Shown here one piece after another: positions 16,925 to 26,709 of a stretch of 64,000 nt of DNA. The translations under genes and the position numbers were made by a program. The notes beneath the pieces were generated by a model, which saw only the letters and a program-made list of their open reading frames with translations, had not been told where the DNA came from and made no database searches. Position 1 is the first letter of the stretch. Each line of letters starts with the position of its first letter. Origin of the DNA: Paraburkholderia hayleyella (GTDB taxonomy: Bacteria > Pseudomonadota > Gammaproteobacteria > Burkholderiales > Burkholderiaceae); the NCBI RefSeq assembly GCF_009455685.1, contig NZ_QPES01000001.1, forward strand, positions 1,984,001 through 2,048,000. Direction: 5' to 3'.

Positions 16925-19900
16925 ATGTCAGATACCGCCGCTTCATCGCAGTCCCCCTCGCCGTCTCTTTCAGCCACCGGTAGCTGTGTACCCGTGGCGC
17001 GGGTCAAAGCAGGTCAGCGTTTTGTTTTCGCGGGCGCACATGGCTCGTCCGATGCGCTGCTCATCGCCCGCTACCATCTGGCCTGGCGTGCCGAGGCGCC
17101 GCTTCTGGCGGTGATCTGCGCCAGCGCGGCCGATGCCCAGCGGCTCTCGCAAGAAATCCGCTTCTTCGCCCCCGAGGCCCGCGTACGGCTTTTGCCGGAC
17201 TGGGAAACCCTGCCTTACGACACGTTTTCGCCGCACCAGGACCTGGTATCGGAGCGGCTCGCCACGCTGCACGATCTTGGCCTTGGCCGCTGCGACATCC
17301 TGCTGGTCCCTGCCACCACCGCGCTCTACCGGATGCCGCCGGCCGCGTTCATGGCCGCCTACACCTTTTCCTTCAGCCAGGGCGAGCGGCTCGACGAGGC
17401 AGCGCTCAAGGCACAGCTCACCCTGGCGGGCTACGAACACGTGAGCCAGGTCGTGCGTCCTGGCGAGTATTGCGTGCGCGGCTCGCTAATCGACCTCTTT
17501 CCCATGGGCTCGCCGCTGCCGTACCGGATCGACCTCTTCGACGACCAGGTCGATTCGATCCGTGCCTTCGATCCCGATACCCAGCGCAGCCTTTATCCCG
17601 TGCGCGACGTGCGTTTGCTGCCAGGCCGCGAGTTCCCGTTCGACGAAGCCGCGCGCACAGCGTTTCGCAGCCGCTGGCGCGAAGTATTCGAAGGCGATCC
17701 GAGCCGTGCCACGGTCTACAAGGACATCGGCAATGGCGTACCGTCAGCGGGCATCGAATATTATTTGCCGCTGTTCTTCGATGAAACCGCCACGCTTTTC
17801 CACTATCTGCCCGCGAATGCGCAACTGGTGTTCACGGGCGACATGGACACCGCCATCCGGCGCTTTACCGCTGACACGAAGCAGCGTTACAACTTTCTCT
17901 CGCATGACCGCGAGCGGCCCATTCTTGAGCCGCAGCGGCTCTTTCTTTCCGACGAAGATTTTTTTACGCTAGCCAGCCCTTTTGCCCGTCTGGTCTTGCC
18001 CGCGAACACCAGCGGCTGGGCCATGCCTTTGCCCGGGCTCGCGCTCGACCGCCACGCCGACGATCCGCTCGCGGCGTTACGCGCGTATCTGGCGACCACC
18101 TCAAACCGCGTGCTGTTTCTCGCCGAATCGGCCGGACGGCGCGAAACCATTGCCCAGTTGCTCACCGAGCATCAGTTGCGGCCCGCGTTCAGCGATAGCT
18201 ACGAAGACTGGCTCACCTCCAGCGCGCCGTTTTCGCTCGGCGTGGCGCCCCTGGCAACGGGCTTTGCCCTGCCAGCCGAACATGCCGCGCTCATCACCGA
18301 AACCGAACTCTACGGGCCGCTCGCCCGCCGGGCCGGACGGCGGCGCCAGGAACAGGCGAGCAACGTCGACGCGATGGTGCGTGATCTCTCCGAGCTCAAG
18401 CTCGGTGATCCGGTCGTGCATACGCAGCATGGCATCGGCCGCTATCTCGGCCTCCTGACCATGGATCTGGGCGAAGGCGAAACCGAATTTCTGCATCTGG
18501 AATACTCGGGCGACAGCAAGCTCTATGTGCCCGTGGCGCAATTGCATGTCATTTCGCGCTACAGCGGCGCCGACCCTGAAAGCGCACCGCTGCATGCACT
18601 CGGCTCGGGCCAGTGGGACAAGGCACGGCGTAAAGCCGCCGAACAGATCCGCGATACCGCCGCCGAACTGCTCAACCTGTATGCCCGCCGCGCCGCGCGC
18701 GAGGGCCATGCATTCGCCCTCGACGAGCGCGACTACGCGAATTTCGCCGAAAGCTTCGGCTTCGAGGAAACCCCCGATCAGGCCGCGGCCATCGCCGCCG
18801 TGATTGGCGACATGACAAGTGGCAAGCCGATGGACCGGCTGGTCTGCGGCGACGTGGGCTTTGGCAAGACGGAAGTCGCCTTGCGCGCGGCCTTCATCGC
18901 CGTGATGGGCGGCAAGCAGGTGGCCCTTTTGTCGCCCACCACGCTGCTCGCGGAACAGCACACGCAAACGTTTACCGACCGTTTTTCCGACTGGCCGGTG
19001 CGCATTGCCGAACTCTCGCGCTTTAAATCGACCCGCGAAATCAACGCCTCGATCCAGCAAATCAACGAAGGCGGCGTGGACATCGTGATTGGCACGCACA
19101 AGCTGCTGTCATCGGATGTGCAGTTCAAGCGGCTCGGTCTGGTCATCATCGACGAAGAACATCGTTTTGGCGTGCGCCAGAAAGAAGCGCTGAAAGCCCT
19201 GCGCGCCGAGGTCGACGTGCTCACCCTCACCGCGACACCGATTCCGCGCACGCTGGGCATGGCGCTCGAAGGGCTGCGCGATTTCTCGGTGATTGCCACC
19301 GCGCCGCAAAAACGTCTGGCGATCAAAACCTTCGTGCGCCGCGAAGAAGAAAGCGTGATCCGCGAGGCGATGTTGCGCGAGCTTAAACGCGGCGGCCAGG
19401 TTTATTTTCTGCATAACGAAGTCGAAACCATCGAAAACCGTCGCGCCATGCTCGAGACGCTCGTTCCCGAGGCGCGGATTGCCGTCGCGCACGGCCAGAT
19501 GCATGAGCGCGAACTGGAACGTGTGATGCGTGACTTCGTCGCGCAGCGCGCCAACGTGCTGTTGTGCACGACGATCATCGAAACCGGAATCGACGTGCCC
19601 AGCGCCAACACGATTTTGATTCATCGCGCCGACAAGTTCGGCCTGGCGCAGTTGCACCAGTTGCGCGGCCGCGTCGGGCGCTCGCACCACCAGGCGTATT
19701 CGTATCTGCTGGTGCACGATCCGCAAGGGCTGACCAAACAGGCGCAGCGGCGTCTGGATGCCATCCAGCAAATGGAAGAACTGGGCGCGGGTTTTTATCT
19801 GGCCATGCATGACCTCGAGATTCGCGGTACCGGTGAAGTGCTGGGCGACAAGCAATCGGGCGAGATTCACGAGATTGGCTTTCAGCTCTATACCGACATG

Positions 19901-20431
19901 CTGGGCGATGCCGTAAAAGCGCTCAAGGAAGGCCGCGAGCCCGATCTGAATGCCCCGCTGGCCGCCACCACCGAGATCAACCTGCACACGCCTGCCATTC
20001 TTCCGGCTGATTACTGCGGCGATGTGCAGGAACGGCTGTCGCTCTACAAGCGGCTGGCCAACTGCGAGCACGATGAGGCAATCAACGGCATCCAGGAGGA
20101 GTTGATCGACCGCTTCGGCAAGCTGCCCGCGCCGGCTCAAGCGCTAGTGGAAACCCATCGGCTGCGTCTGGTGGCCAAGCCGCTCGGCATCTCGAAGATC
20201 GATGCGGGTGAAGCCGTGATCGCGCTGCAGTTCGTGCCCAATCCGCCCGTCGACGCCATGCGCATCATCGACATGGTGCAAAAACACCGGCACATCAAGC
20301 TCGCGGGCCAGGACAAGCTGCGTATTGAAACCCGTAGCCCGGACCTGGCGATCCGGGTTGCCACGATCAAGGAAACCTTGCGCTCGCTCGGCGCGCCGCT
20401 CAAAAAAGCGGCAAGCCCGGCCTTGCGCTAA
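16925..20431 (+). CDS. mfd: Transcription-repair coupling factor Mfd
   Basis: Mfd displaces RNA polymerase stalled at DNA damage and recruits UvrA. The 1168-residue protein shows the UvrB-homology module at the N-terminus (DWETLPYDTFSPHQD). The RNA polymerase interaction domain follows, around LKLGDPVVHTQHGIGRYLGL. The helicase motor has Walker A GDVGFGKTEVA near residue 641 and DEEH near 743. The second lobe carries the QLRGRVGRS motif, and a C-terminal TRCF domain ends the protein. ATG at 16925 is preferred to a GTG 27 bp upstream. Confidence 0.97.
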   Translation: MSDTAASSQSPSPSLSATGSCVPVARVKAGQRFVFAGAHGSSDALLIARYHLAWRAEAPLLAVICASAADAQRLSQEIRFFAPEARVRLLPDWETLPYDTFSPHQDLVSERLATLHDLGLGRCDILLVPATTALYRMPPAAFMAAYTFSFSQGERLDEAALKAQLTLAGYEHVSQVVRPGEYCVRGSLIDLFPMGSPLPYRIDLFDDQVDSIRAFDPDTQRSLYPVRDVRLLPGREFPFDEAARTAFRSRWREVFEGDPSRATVYKDIGNGVPSAGIEYYLPLFFDETATLFHYLPANAQLVFTGDMDTAIRRFTADTKQRYNFLSHDRERPILEPQRLFLSDEDFFTLASPFARLVLPANTSGWAMPLPGLALDRHADDPLAALRAYLATTSNRVLFLAESAGRRETIAQLLTEHQLRPAFSDSYEDWLTSSAPFSLGVAPLATGFALPAEHAALITETELYGPLARRAGRRRQEQASNVDAMVRDLSELKLGDPVVHTQHGIGRYLGLLTMDLGEGETEFLHLEYSGDSKLYVPVAQLHVISRYSGADPESAPLHALGSGQWDKARRKAAEQIRDTAAELLNLYARRAAREGHAFALDERDYANFAESFGFEETPDQAAAIAAVIGDMTSGKPMDRLVCGDVGFGKTEVALRAAFIAVMGGKQVALLSPTTLLAEQHTQTFTDRFSDWPVRIAELSRFKSTREINASIQQINEGGVDIVIGTHKLLSSDVQFKRLGLVIIDEEHRFGVRQKEALKALRAEVDVLTLTATPIPRTLGMALEGLRDFSVIATAPQKRLAIKTFVRREEESVIREAMLRELKRGGQVYFLHNEVETIENRRAMLETLVPEARIAVAHGQMHERELERVMRDFVAQRANVLLCTTIIETGIDVPSANTILIHRADKFGLAQLHQLRGRVGRSHHQAYSYLLVHDPQGLTKQAQRRLDAIQQMEELGAGFYLAMHDLEIRGTGEVLGDKQSGEIHEIGFQLYTDMLGDAVKALKEGREPDLNAPLAATTEINLHTPAILPADYCGDVQERLSLYKRLANCEHDEAINGIQEELIDRFGKLPAPAQALVETHRLRLVAKPLGISKIDAGEAVIALQFVPNPPVDAMRIIDMVQKHRHIKLAGQDKLRIETRSPDLAIRVATIKETLRSLGAPLKKAASPALR

Positions 20432-20569
20432 ATGGCGCGACCGCATTTGACGGCGTGCCGGACAGCGGCGCGCCATTCCTGCTTCGTCTGACCTCCCGGC
20501 CCCGGAGCGGGCTAACCCGATCAGCGGTTTTTGGGTATGATCGAACGCTACGTATGCCGGAGTATCGCC

Positions 20570-21802
20570 ATGTCCTACACTGCTGAACCCGCTCGCACCC
20601 CGTCCCCGTCCGCCCCTGCTTCTCCCGCTTCGCTGCCGTGGGTCATGCGCCTTGTTTCCATGGATACCGTCAGCCGCAATCCCAACCTGGGTTTGATCGA
20701 AACCGTGCGTGACGCCCTGCACGCACTGGGTTTGAGCGCCACGCTCACCCATGATCCGAGCGGCAAATGGGCCAACCTGTTCGCCACGATCCCCGCCCAT
20801 GACGGCACCACTCACGGTGGCATCGTGCTTTCGGGGCACACGGATGTCGTGCCAGTCGATGGCCAGCAGTGGGACAGCGATCCCTTCCAGCCAGAAATTC
20901 GCGGCGACAAACTTTACGGCCGCGGCACCTGCGACATGAAGGGCTTTATCGGCGCCGCGCTGACCCTCGTGCCGGAGATGCAGCGTGCGAAGCTGGCGCG
21001 ACCCATTCACCTCGCGCTCTCGTTTGACGAAGAAATCGGCTGCGTGGGCGCACCGCTGATGATCGACGACCTTCTCAGGCGCGGCGTCAAACCCGACGGC
21101 TGCATTGTGGGCGAACCCACCAGCATGCGCCCCATCGTCGCGCACAAGGGCATCAATGCTTACCAGTGCTGCGTGCGCGGCCGCGCGGCCCATTCGTCGC
21201 TGACGCCTCAGGGCGTGAATGCGATCGAATACGCCGCGCGCCTGATCTGCCATATCCGCGACATCGCCGATCAGTTTCGCGCACAAGGCCCTTTCGACGA
21301 ACACTACGACATCCCGTTCAGCACGGCGCAAACCAGCCAGATCGAAGGCGGCAACTCGCTCAACACCGTGCCGGCCGAATGCCGTTTTACCTTTGAGTTC
21401 CGCAATCTGCCGACGCTCGATCCGGCCCAGATCTTTACCCGAATCGACCAGTACGTCCGCGAAACCCTTCTGCCCCAGATGCAGCGCGAACACGAAAGCG
21501 CAGCCATCGAGTTCACCCAGATCGCCGCCGCGCCAGGGCTCGATGCAGCGGAACAGGCTGCGATCACGCACCTGGTGCGCTCACTGACAGCGGACCAGAG
21601 CTCACGCAAAGTGGCTTATGGCACGGAGGCCGGTCTGTTTGCGCGGGCCGGCATTCCAAGCATCGTGTGCGGGCCGGGCGATATCCAGCAGGCGCACAAG
21701 GCAAACGAGTTCGTCGCGCTCGAACAGCTCAGCGCATGCGAACACTTCCTGCACAAGTTCATTCGCAGCATGTCGCTTGATGCCACGGGCCAGGCCGGCT
21801 AA
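20570..21802 (+). CDS. argE: Acetylornithine deacetylase
   Basis: ArgE, an M20 metallopeptidase-family hydrolase, releases ornithine from N-acetylornithine in arginine synthesis. The 410-residue protein has the first metal ligand in VLSGHTDVVPVDGQQW (about residue 89). GRGTCDMKGF holds the bridging Asp, and SFDEEIGCVG the catalytic Glu. The dimerisation domain contains KGINAYQCCVRGRAAHSS, and the substrate loop is YGTEAGLFARAGIPSIVCGP. The start MSYTAEPARTP is chosen; a start at 20531 would add 13 atypical residues. Succinyl-diaminopimelate desuccinylase is a less likely alternative. Confidence 0.93.
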   Translation: MSYTAEPARTPSPSAPASPASLPWVMRLVSMDTVSRNPNLGLIETVRDALHALGLSATLTHDPSGKWANLFATIPAHDGTTHGGIVLSGHTDVVPVDGQQWDSDPFQPEIRGDKLYGRGTCDMKGFIGAALTLVPEMQRAKLARPIHLALSFDEEIGCVGAPLMIDDLLRRGVKPDGCIVGEPTSMRPIVAHKGINAYQCCVRGRAAHSSLTPQGVNAIEYAARLICHIRDIADQFRAQGPFDEHYDIPFSTAQTSQIEGGNSLNTVPAECRFTFEFRNLPTLDPAQIFTRIDQYVRETLLPQMQREHESAAIEFTQIAAAPGLDAAEQAAITHLVRSLTADQSSRKVAYGTEAGLFARAGIPSIVCGPGDIQQAHKANEFVALEQLSACEHFLHKFIRSMSLDATGQAG

Positions 21803-21832
21803 ACCCACCACCAGCGACTTCGGCTACTCCGG

Positions 21833-21860
21833 TTCAATTGAGCCATTTCAATTGAGCCAT
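21833..21860. repeat. 14-bp tandem duplication downstream of argE
   Basis: TTCAATTGAGCCAT occurs twice in direct tandem in the 119-bp argE/dehydratase intergenic region. Confidence 0.9.
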
Positions 21861-21921
21861 TTGCCTCGCCCTTCCGGCTGCGCCGCACTTTTCTTCTCTG
21901 GCTTATCTCTGGCTTAACACC

Positions 21922-22956
21922 ATGTCCACCGCCACGGCTTTACCCCGGCACACCGATCACACCATTGACGGCGAACCGATCCCGACACTCGACGATATCG
22001 CAGCCCAGCATTTCAACCTGACCCCCTGGGTGGCGCGTACGCCTACTTTTGACCGGCTGGATTTTCCTTCGCTCGAAGACAGGCTGGTCAATTTCAAGTT
22101 CGAACTGCTTCAGGTGGGCGGTAGCTTCAAAACGCGCGGTGCGTTCACTCATCTGCTGGCGCTCGACGAACCCCAACGCAGTGCGGGCGTAACCTGCGTG
22201 TCGGGGGGCAATCATGCGGTGGCCGTGGCCTACGCGGCGATGCGGCTGGGCATTGGGGCGAAAGTCGTGCTGTTTCGCTCGGCGCATCCGGCGCGCGTGG
22301 CCTGGTGCAAGCGCTACGGCGCGGATATCGTGATCGCCGCCAACGGTCCGGAAGCATTCGACATCGTGCGCCGCATCGAAGCCGAAGAAGGCCGTTATTT
22401 TGTTCATCCGTTTAACGGTTACCGCACCGTGCTGGGCACCGCCACGCTCGGCTACGAATGGGCAACGCAAACGCCGGATCTCGATGCCGTGATCGTGCCG
22501 ATCGGCGGCGGTGGGCTGGCCGCGGGCGTGGCCACGGCCTGGCGGCTCGCCAACCCCCGCATCCGTATTTATGGTGTCGAGCCAGCGCAATCCAATGCGA
22601 TGGGCAAAAGCTTTGCGGCCAACCATACGGTAACGATGGGGCCGATGCATTCCATTGCGGATTCGCTCATGGCGCCGCATACCGAAGAATATAGCTACCA
22701 GTTATGCCGCAAGCATATCGACGCGCTCGTCACCGTAACGGACGATCAATTGCGCGCCAGCATGCTGACGCTGTTTAATCAGCTCAAGCTTGCTGTCGAG
22801 CCCGCCTGTGCGGCCGCCACGGCGGCACTGCTCGGGCCGCTGCGGGAAACCCTGCAAGGCAAGCGGGTCGGCGTGCTGCTATGCGGCACGCATACTGACC
22901 CTGCGACATTCGCGGCTCACACGCTTCACGCGGAAGCGATTGAGCCGGCTGCTTAA
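21922..22956 (+). CDS. PLP-dependent threonine/serine dehydratase family protein
   Basis: This 344-residue fold-type II PLP enzyme resembles catabolic threonine dehydratase (TdcB) and serine dehydratase/racemase. The Schiff-base lysine is in GGSFKTRGAF (near residue 69). SGGNHAVAVAYAA binds the PLP phosphate side, and VPIGGGGLAAGVA is the glycine-rich loop. No C-terminal ACT regulatory domain is present, so it is not the biosynthetic IlvA type. It is downstream of argE on the same strand, but the two need not be functionally linked. A long hairpin follows. Confidence 0.85.
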   Translation: MSTATALPRHTDHTIDGEPIPTLDDIAAQHFNLTPWVARTPTFDRLDFPSLEDRLVNFKFELLQVGGSFKTRGAFTHLLALDEPQRSAGVTCVSGGNHAVAVAYAAMRLGIGAKVVLFRSAHPARVAWCKRYGADIVIAANGPEAFDIVRRIEAEEGRYFVHPFNGYRTVLGTATLGYEWATQTPDLDAVIVPIGGGGLAAGVATAWRLANPRIRIYGVEPAQSNAMGKSFAANHTVTMGPMHSIADSLMAPHTEEYSYQLCRKHIDALVTVTDDQLRASMLTLFNQLKLAVEPACAAATAALLGPLRETLQGKRVGVLLCGTHTDPATFAAHTLHAEAIEPAA

Positions 22957-23002
22957 AGCCCGCTCAAGCCGCCGGGCTAGCTGAGCTCGTTGCCGTGTCA
23001 AA

Positions 23003-23040
23003 CCTGCTATCGCGGATAAAACCCTATCCGCGATAGCAGG
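23003..23040. terminator. Perfect 16-bp hairpin between dehydratase and mscL
   Basis: CCTGCTATCGCGGATA (23003-23018) is fully complementary to TATCCGCGATAGCAGG (23025-23040), with a 6-nt loop. No T-run follows. It may be an atypical terminator or an RNA-stabilising element ahead of mscL. Confidence 0.55.
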
Positions 23041-23083
23041 CGTTAGCTATCATTGCGCCACTCACTTTAACCAAGGAAACCCC

Positions 23084-23521
23084 ATGAGCATGATTAAGGA
23101 ATTCAAGGAATTCGCCCTTAAAGGCAACGTGATGGATCTGGCCGTTGGTGTGATTATTGGCGGGGCATTTTCCACCATCGTTAATTCAATCGTGAAAGAC
23201 CTGATTATGCCGGTGGCCGGCCTGGTGACCGGCGGCCTCGATTTCTCCAACAAGTTTATTTTGCTGGGCCATATTCCCGACGGTTTCAAAGGTAACCCTG
23301 AATCGTATAAAGATCTGCAAACAGCAGGGGCCGCCGTGTTTGGTTACGGTTCTTTTATCACGGTAGCCATTAATTTTCTGATTCTGGCGTTCATCATTTT
23401 CCTGATGGTGAAATTCATTAATAACTTGCGCAAACCCGCGGTTGCCGAGGCGCCAGTGCCCACGGAAGATGTCCTGCTATTGCGTGAAATTCGTGATGCG
23501 CTGAAAAACACACCACGTTAA
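23084..23521 (+). CDS. mscL: Large-conductance mechanosensitive channel
   Basis: MscL is a homopentameric inner-membrane channel that opens under extreme turgor. The 145-residue protein starts MSMIKEFKEFALKGNVMDLA, the conserved amphipathic N-helix. Transmembrane helix 1 is VGVIIGGAFSTIVNSIVKD. Helix 2 is ITVAINFLILAFIIFLMVK, and the cytoplasmic bundle ends in LLLREIRDALKN. AAGGAA precedes the ATG. Confidence 0.97.
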   Translation: MSMIKEFKEFALKGNVMDLAVGVIIGGAFSTIVNSIVKDLIMPVAGLVTGGLDFSNKFILLGHIPDGFKGNPESYKDLQTAGAAVFGYGSFITVAINFLILAFIIFLMVKFINNLRKPAVAEAPVPTEDVLLLREIRDALKNTPR

Positions 23522-23600
23522 ATACCCGGTACGAATGCTTTGCACACGTACTGCGCCATGGTCCGGATGAGGATGATCCTGAATGACCGGCGTGAACCCC

Positions 23601-23636
23601 AAAAGCCTGCCGGATTATTGTCTGGCAGGCTTTTTT
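23601..23636 (+). terminator. Terminator downstream of mscL
   Basis: AAAAGCCTGCC pairs with GGCAGGCTTTTTT, a strong stem with a T-run about 80 bp past the mscL stop. Confidence 0.9.
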
Positions 23637-23640
23637 AATG

Positions 23641-24080
23641 CCTATGCTTAGTGGTTTAACAAAAACAAAAACAGAAACAAAAACGTCGCATCTGGATATT
23701 TTTTGAAACACCCTCTCTTGCGAGATTTGCGCGTTTATGATGGCGCGTGAGCCGCTTTATCCGTTGCAGCCGAAACACCGGGGCAATGAAGGATAAGTGA
23801 AAGATCAATAGATGGCATGTAACACCTCAGCGGTAACCTGTGAAAATGCGATGTTGATTGCCATTCTTTTTCAGGCGAATTTTTTATGGCCTTTCCGAAA
23901 AAGCATGACCCGGCACAGTCGAAAACCAGCAGGTCGTATCTCGACGTACTCCGGAATTTCACGCCGCCTGGCGCAACTTGAGACCAGGATTGCCCGCGCC
24001 CGTGCAGAGGACGAGCCCGTACTCTATGCCCATGTGCTGCCCGGATCAGGCGCTTCAGGCAGTGCAAAAACTTTCGCGCT
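23641..24080. other. Intergenic region mscL / asmA-like, no supported gene
   Basis: About 440 bp with no convincing coding region. It contains an imperfect A-rich repeat (units like AAACAAA, about 23657-23690). Short open frames exist on both strands, but none shows a recognisable protein, signal peptide or good ribosome site. Confidence 0.4.
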
Positions 24081-26444
24081 CTAGCTCCCGCGATAATCAA
24101 CGGCATTCTCTGGCGCGGGTGTGGGCTTTGCCACAGGTTTGCGGCTCGCCCCATCCTGCCCGGGCAGCAACGGCGCGCGTGCCTGTTGCTTTTGCCCGGG
24201 GGGTGGCGCGCCGGGCCGGGTCCGCATCTCCGACATCAGCGCCGCGCACGGCAACGGCTGGTTATTGCTCGGCGCAATCAGCGGAATCAGTGCCGCCAGC
24301 GGATTGATCAGGCCGAGCCCGATCATTGCGCCGCCGCGCAAGGCCAGCGCCCCCGCATCGACACCCACGCGCGGGTTCTTGAACGTCCCCTTGACATACA
24401 ACGGCGAGCGCAGCGAAAACACCCGAAACCCTTTTGTATGCGGATGAATACCCAGATCCATCGATTCATCGCGCAAGTTGAGATGGCCGTCGATATGGAT
24501 GACAGCATCGGCCGTATCGAGCGCAAAAACACGCGAATCGAGCACGCCGTCGGTTGCGACAAAGTCAACGGCGGCGCAATTGATCTTGACGTCCCGTGAG
24601 CCAAAGAGTTTTTCGTAGACGACGTTCGCCACATTCAGCCCAGCCGCTTCCATCAGCAGGCGGCTCACCGTGCCATCGCTCACCAGCGCCTTGATCTCGC
24701 CATTCGCGGTCGCTGCCAGCGCCGCCGGAGAATTGCCGGTGGCGGACAAAGCCGCATCGCCATTGATTTCGCCCAGCGCGCTCTGCATTGTTTTGACTTC
24801 CGGCAAAAGCTGCTTGAGCTTCAGGTGACGCGCCGACGTCGAAAAGCGTCCTTTAAGCGGTGTTGCCCTGCCATCCAGATGGATCGTCGAACTCAGCGTA
24901 CCGCCCGCGACGCCAAAACTGAGTGGCTCCAAAGACAGCACGCCATTGTTCATCACGACATGGGTATAGAGATTCGTCACAGGCAGGCTGGGGTCTTTGA
25001 TCAGGCGTCGCCCAGTGAATTTCACGTCGGCGTCGATGGTCTTCCAGCGCTCAGTGCGAAATGCTTCGACCGGCAACACCCGCGTGCTGGGCTGGCGCAC
25101 CGCATCGCCACGTTGAGCCTTGCTGGCGTTGCTGTCCGCACCGATGACCGGTGCCAGATCCGAGAATTGCAAGACGTTTGAAACCAGTTCGCCTTGCAGC
25201 AATGGGCGCGGTTTGCTGGCGGTGCGAGCGGTATAAGTCAGCGTGCCATTCAGATCGCTGCCGCCCACCCGGCCCGTAAAGTGCTCATAGCGAAACACAT
25301 TGCCACTGCGCCGGAAGGTTCCGCTCAAATGACCATCCGTTGCATACGGTGGCGTATCGGGCAACGTCACCCCGGTCAGCCCATACAGATGCGCCATGCT
25401 GCGGCCTTGCAACCACAGGCGCAGATCAATCGCGCCGAGGTTGAGCGGGTCCGTCAACGTTCCCACCAGCGCGACGTGCAAATCACCCGCCGTCACATCG
25501 GCCTGCAGCGGAAAAGGCCGCCTTGCATCCTGCAATGCCAGCGCACCGCCCGTCTTGCCACTGCCAGACACCGGCTGGTGGCGGTAAGTCCCTTTGATAC
25601 TCCAGCTCATCGCATAGAGCGGCGGCCTAGGCGGGGCCGATTGTTCAGCCGTGGCGGGTGGCGGCGCACTCGCGGCGGCGACACTCGCGCGGGAAGGCTG
25701 CGTCGATGATGCGGCGGATGCCGCAGACGCCGCGGCCGCACGTGCCGCGGCGGCATCGACTTGCGCGGTAAGGCGGCTCGCCCCGCGCGGGCCCACCACG
25801 CGCGCTGAAGCCGCTTGCGCAGCCTGCTCCTGGGCTTTCATCACTTCGCCTAGCGGCACGGCCTGGCCCAGCGTATCGACAACCACGCTGATATCGGTTT
25901 GCGTTTTTTTGTCGGTATAAATGACACGGCCCCTGGCAAAAGCCACATCGTGCAGTGTCAGTTTCCAGCTAGACGGCCCAGACGTTGAAGCCAGCTTGAA
26001 GGTCCAGTTATTGCGCCCATCCGCGAGCCGTTCAAGATCAATGGAGGGGTTCACCAGATTAATCGACGGAATCACAATATCGTGCGCCAGCAAGGGCAGC
26101 ACTTTTACCTCGAAGTTGATCTGCTCGAACGTGGCGAAATGTTTTTGCCGTGCCCAGTCGGGGTTGGCAACGGTGATGGTTTGAGCCGAAAAGCGTGGCC
26201 AGGGCACCCAGGCCCGCCAGCCGGTCTCTTCATTGGGACGGCGCCAGGTGATTTTCAAATCGCCCTCGATGGCGAAAGGCCGGGCAATCGCCTGGCTCAC
26301 CCGGTCATTGATCCATGGCCGCGCGCGGTTCCAGTCGAAAGTCAGAACAAAAATGGTGAGCGCGGCAAACAGGATCAAGATGACAAGTCCTAGCCAGCCC
26401 GCAATTTTTCCCGTTTTTTTGCTGAAGATCTGAGATACAGCCAT
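24081..26444 (-). CDS. AsmA family protein
   Basis: This 787-residue AsmA/YhjG-type protein has one N-terminal transmembrane helix (WLGLVILILFAALTIFVL) and a large periplasmic part. AsmA-like proteins bridge the envelope and are linked to phospholipid transport and outer-membrane assembly. The N-terminal AsmA domain contains RARPWINDRVSQAIARPFAIEGDL. A low-complexity alanine/proline-rich insert (about 225-280) and a C-terminal repeat-bearing AsmA_2 region follow. The start is placed at 26444, with GGAG just upstream. The tail is proline- and basic-rich. It stands alone. Confidence 0.85.
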   Translation of the reverse strand: MAVSQIFSKKTGKIAGWLGLVILILFAALTIFVLTFDWNRARPWINDRVSQAIARPFAIEGDLKITWRRPNEETGWRAWVPWPRFSAQTITVANPDWARQKHFATFEQINFEVKVLPLLAHDIVIPSINLVNPSIDLERLADGRNNWTFKLASTSGPSSWKLTLHDVAFARGRVIYTDKKTQTDISVVVDTLGQAVPLGEVMKAQEQAAQAASARVVGPRGASRLTAQVDAAAARAAAASAASAASSTQPSRASVAAASAPPPATAEQSAPPRPPLYAMSWSIKGTYRHQPVSGSGKTGGALALQDARRPFPLQADVTAGDLHVALVGTLTDPLNLGAIDLRLWLQGRSMAHLYGLTGVTLPDTPPYATDGHLSGTFRRSGNVFRYEHFTGRVGGSDLNGTLTYTARTASKPRPLLQGELVSNVLQFSDLAPVIGADSNASKAQRGDAVRQPSTRVLPVEAFRTERWKTIDADVKFTGRRLIKDPSLPVTNLYTHVVMNNGVLSLEPLSFGVAGGTLSSTIHLDGRATPLKGRFSTSARHLKLKQLLPEVKTMQSALGEINGDAALSATGNSPAALAATANGEIKALVSDGTVSRLLMEAAGLNVANVVYEKLFGSRDVKINCAAVDFVATDGVLDSRVFALDTADAVIHIDGHLNLRDESMDLGIHPHTKGFRVFSLRSPLYVKGTFKNPRVGVDAGALALRGGAMIGLGLINPLAALIPLIAPSNNQPLPCAALMSEMRTRPGAPPPGQKQQARAPLLPGQDGASRKPVAKPTPAPENAVDYRGS

Positions 26445-26709
26445 GAGGGCTCCACTGTTGCTTCGTAGCAGGTCAATCAAGCACAGACCGTGCCCAGTTC
26501 ACGCGAAGCGCGCAAGCCAACATTCAACCAGCGTCATTCAGAGGGCGGTGGCGCCAACATGGCGCCGGGTCTGTCTGGTGGGGGAAGTAACGGAGGCGCC
26601 ATCAATGCAAACGCACTGTAACCACAACCACAGCGCGTAAGCACAACGCACCCAGCGCATTGATGGCTATTTTGCAAGATCGCGCCAACCTGCCCGCGCG
26701 ATGCGCAGG

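Noticed and set aside
20144..21571. 475-codon open frame antisense to mfd and argE
   Set aside because: It spans the end of one real gene and most of another and encodes no known family.
23735..24154. Possible 139-residue protein between mscL and the AsmA gene
   Set aside because: It overlaps the end of the AsmA gene and shows no domain or signal; likely chance.
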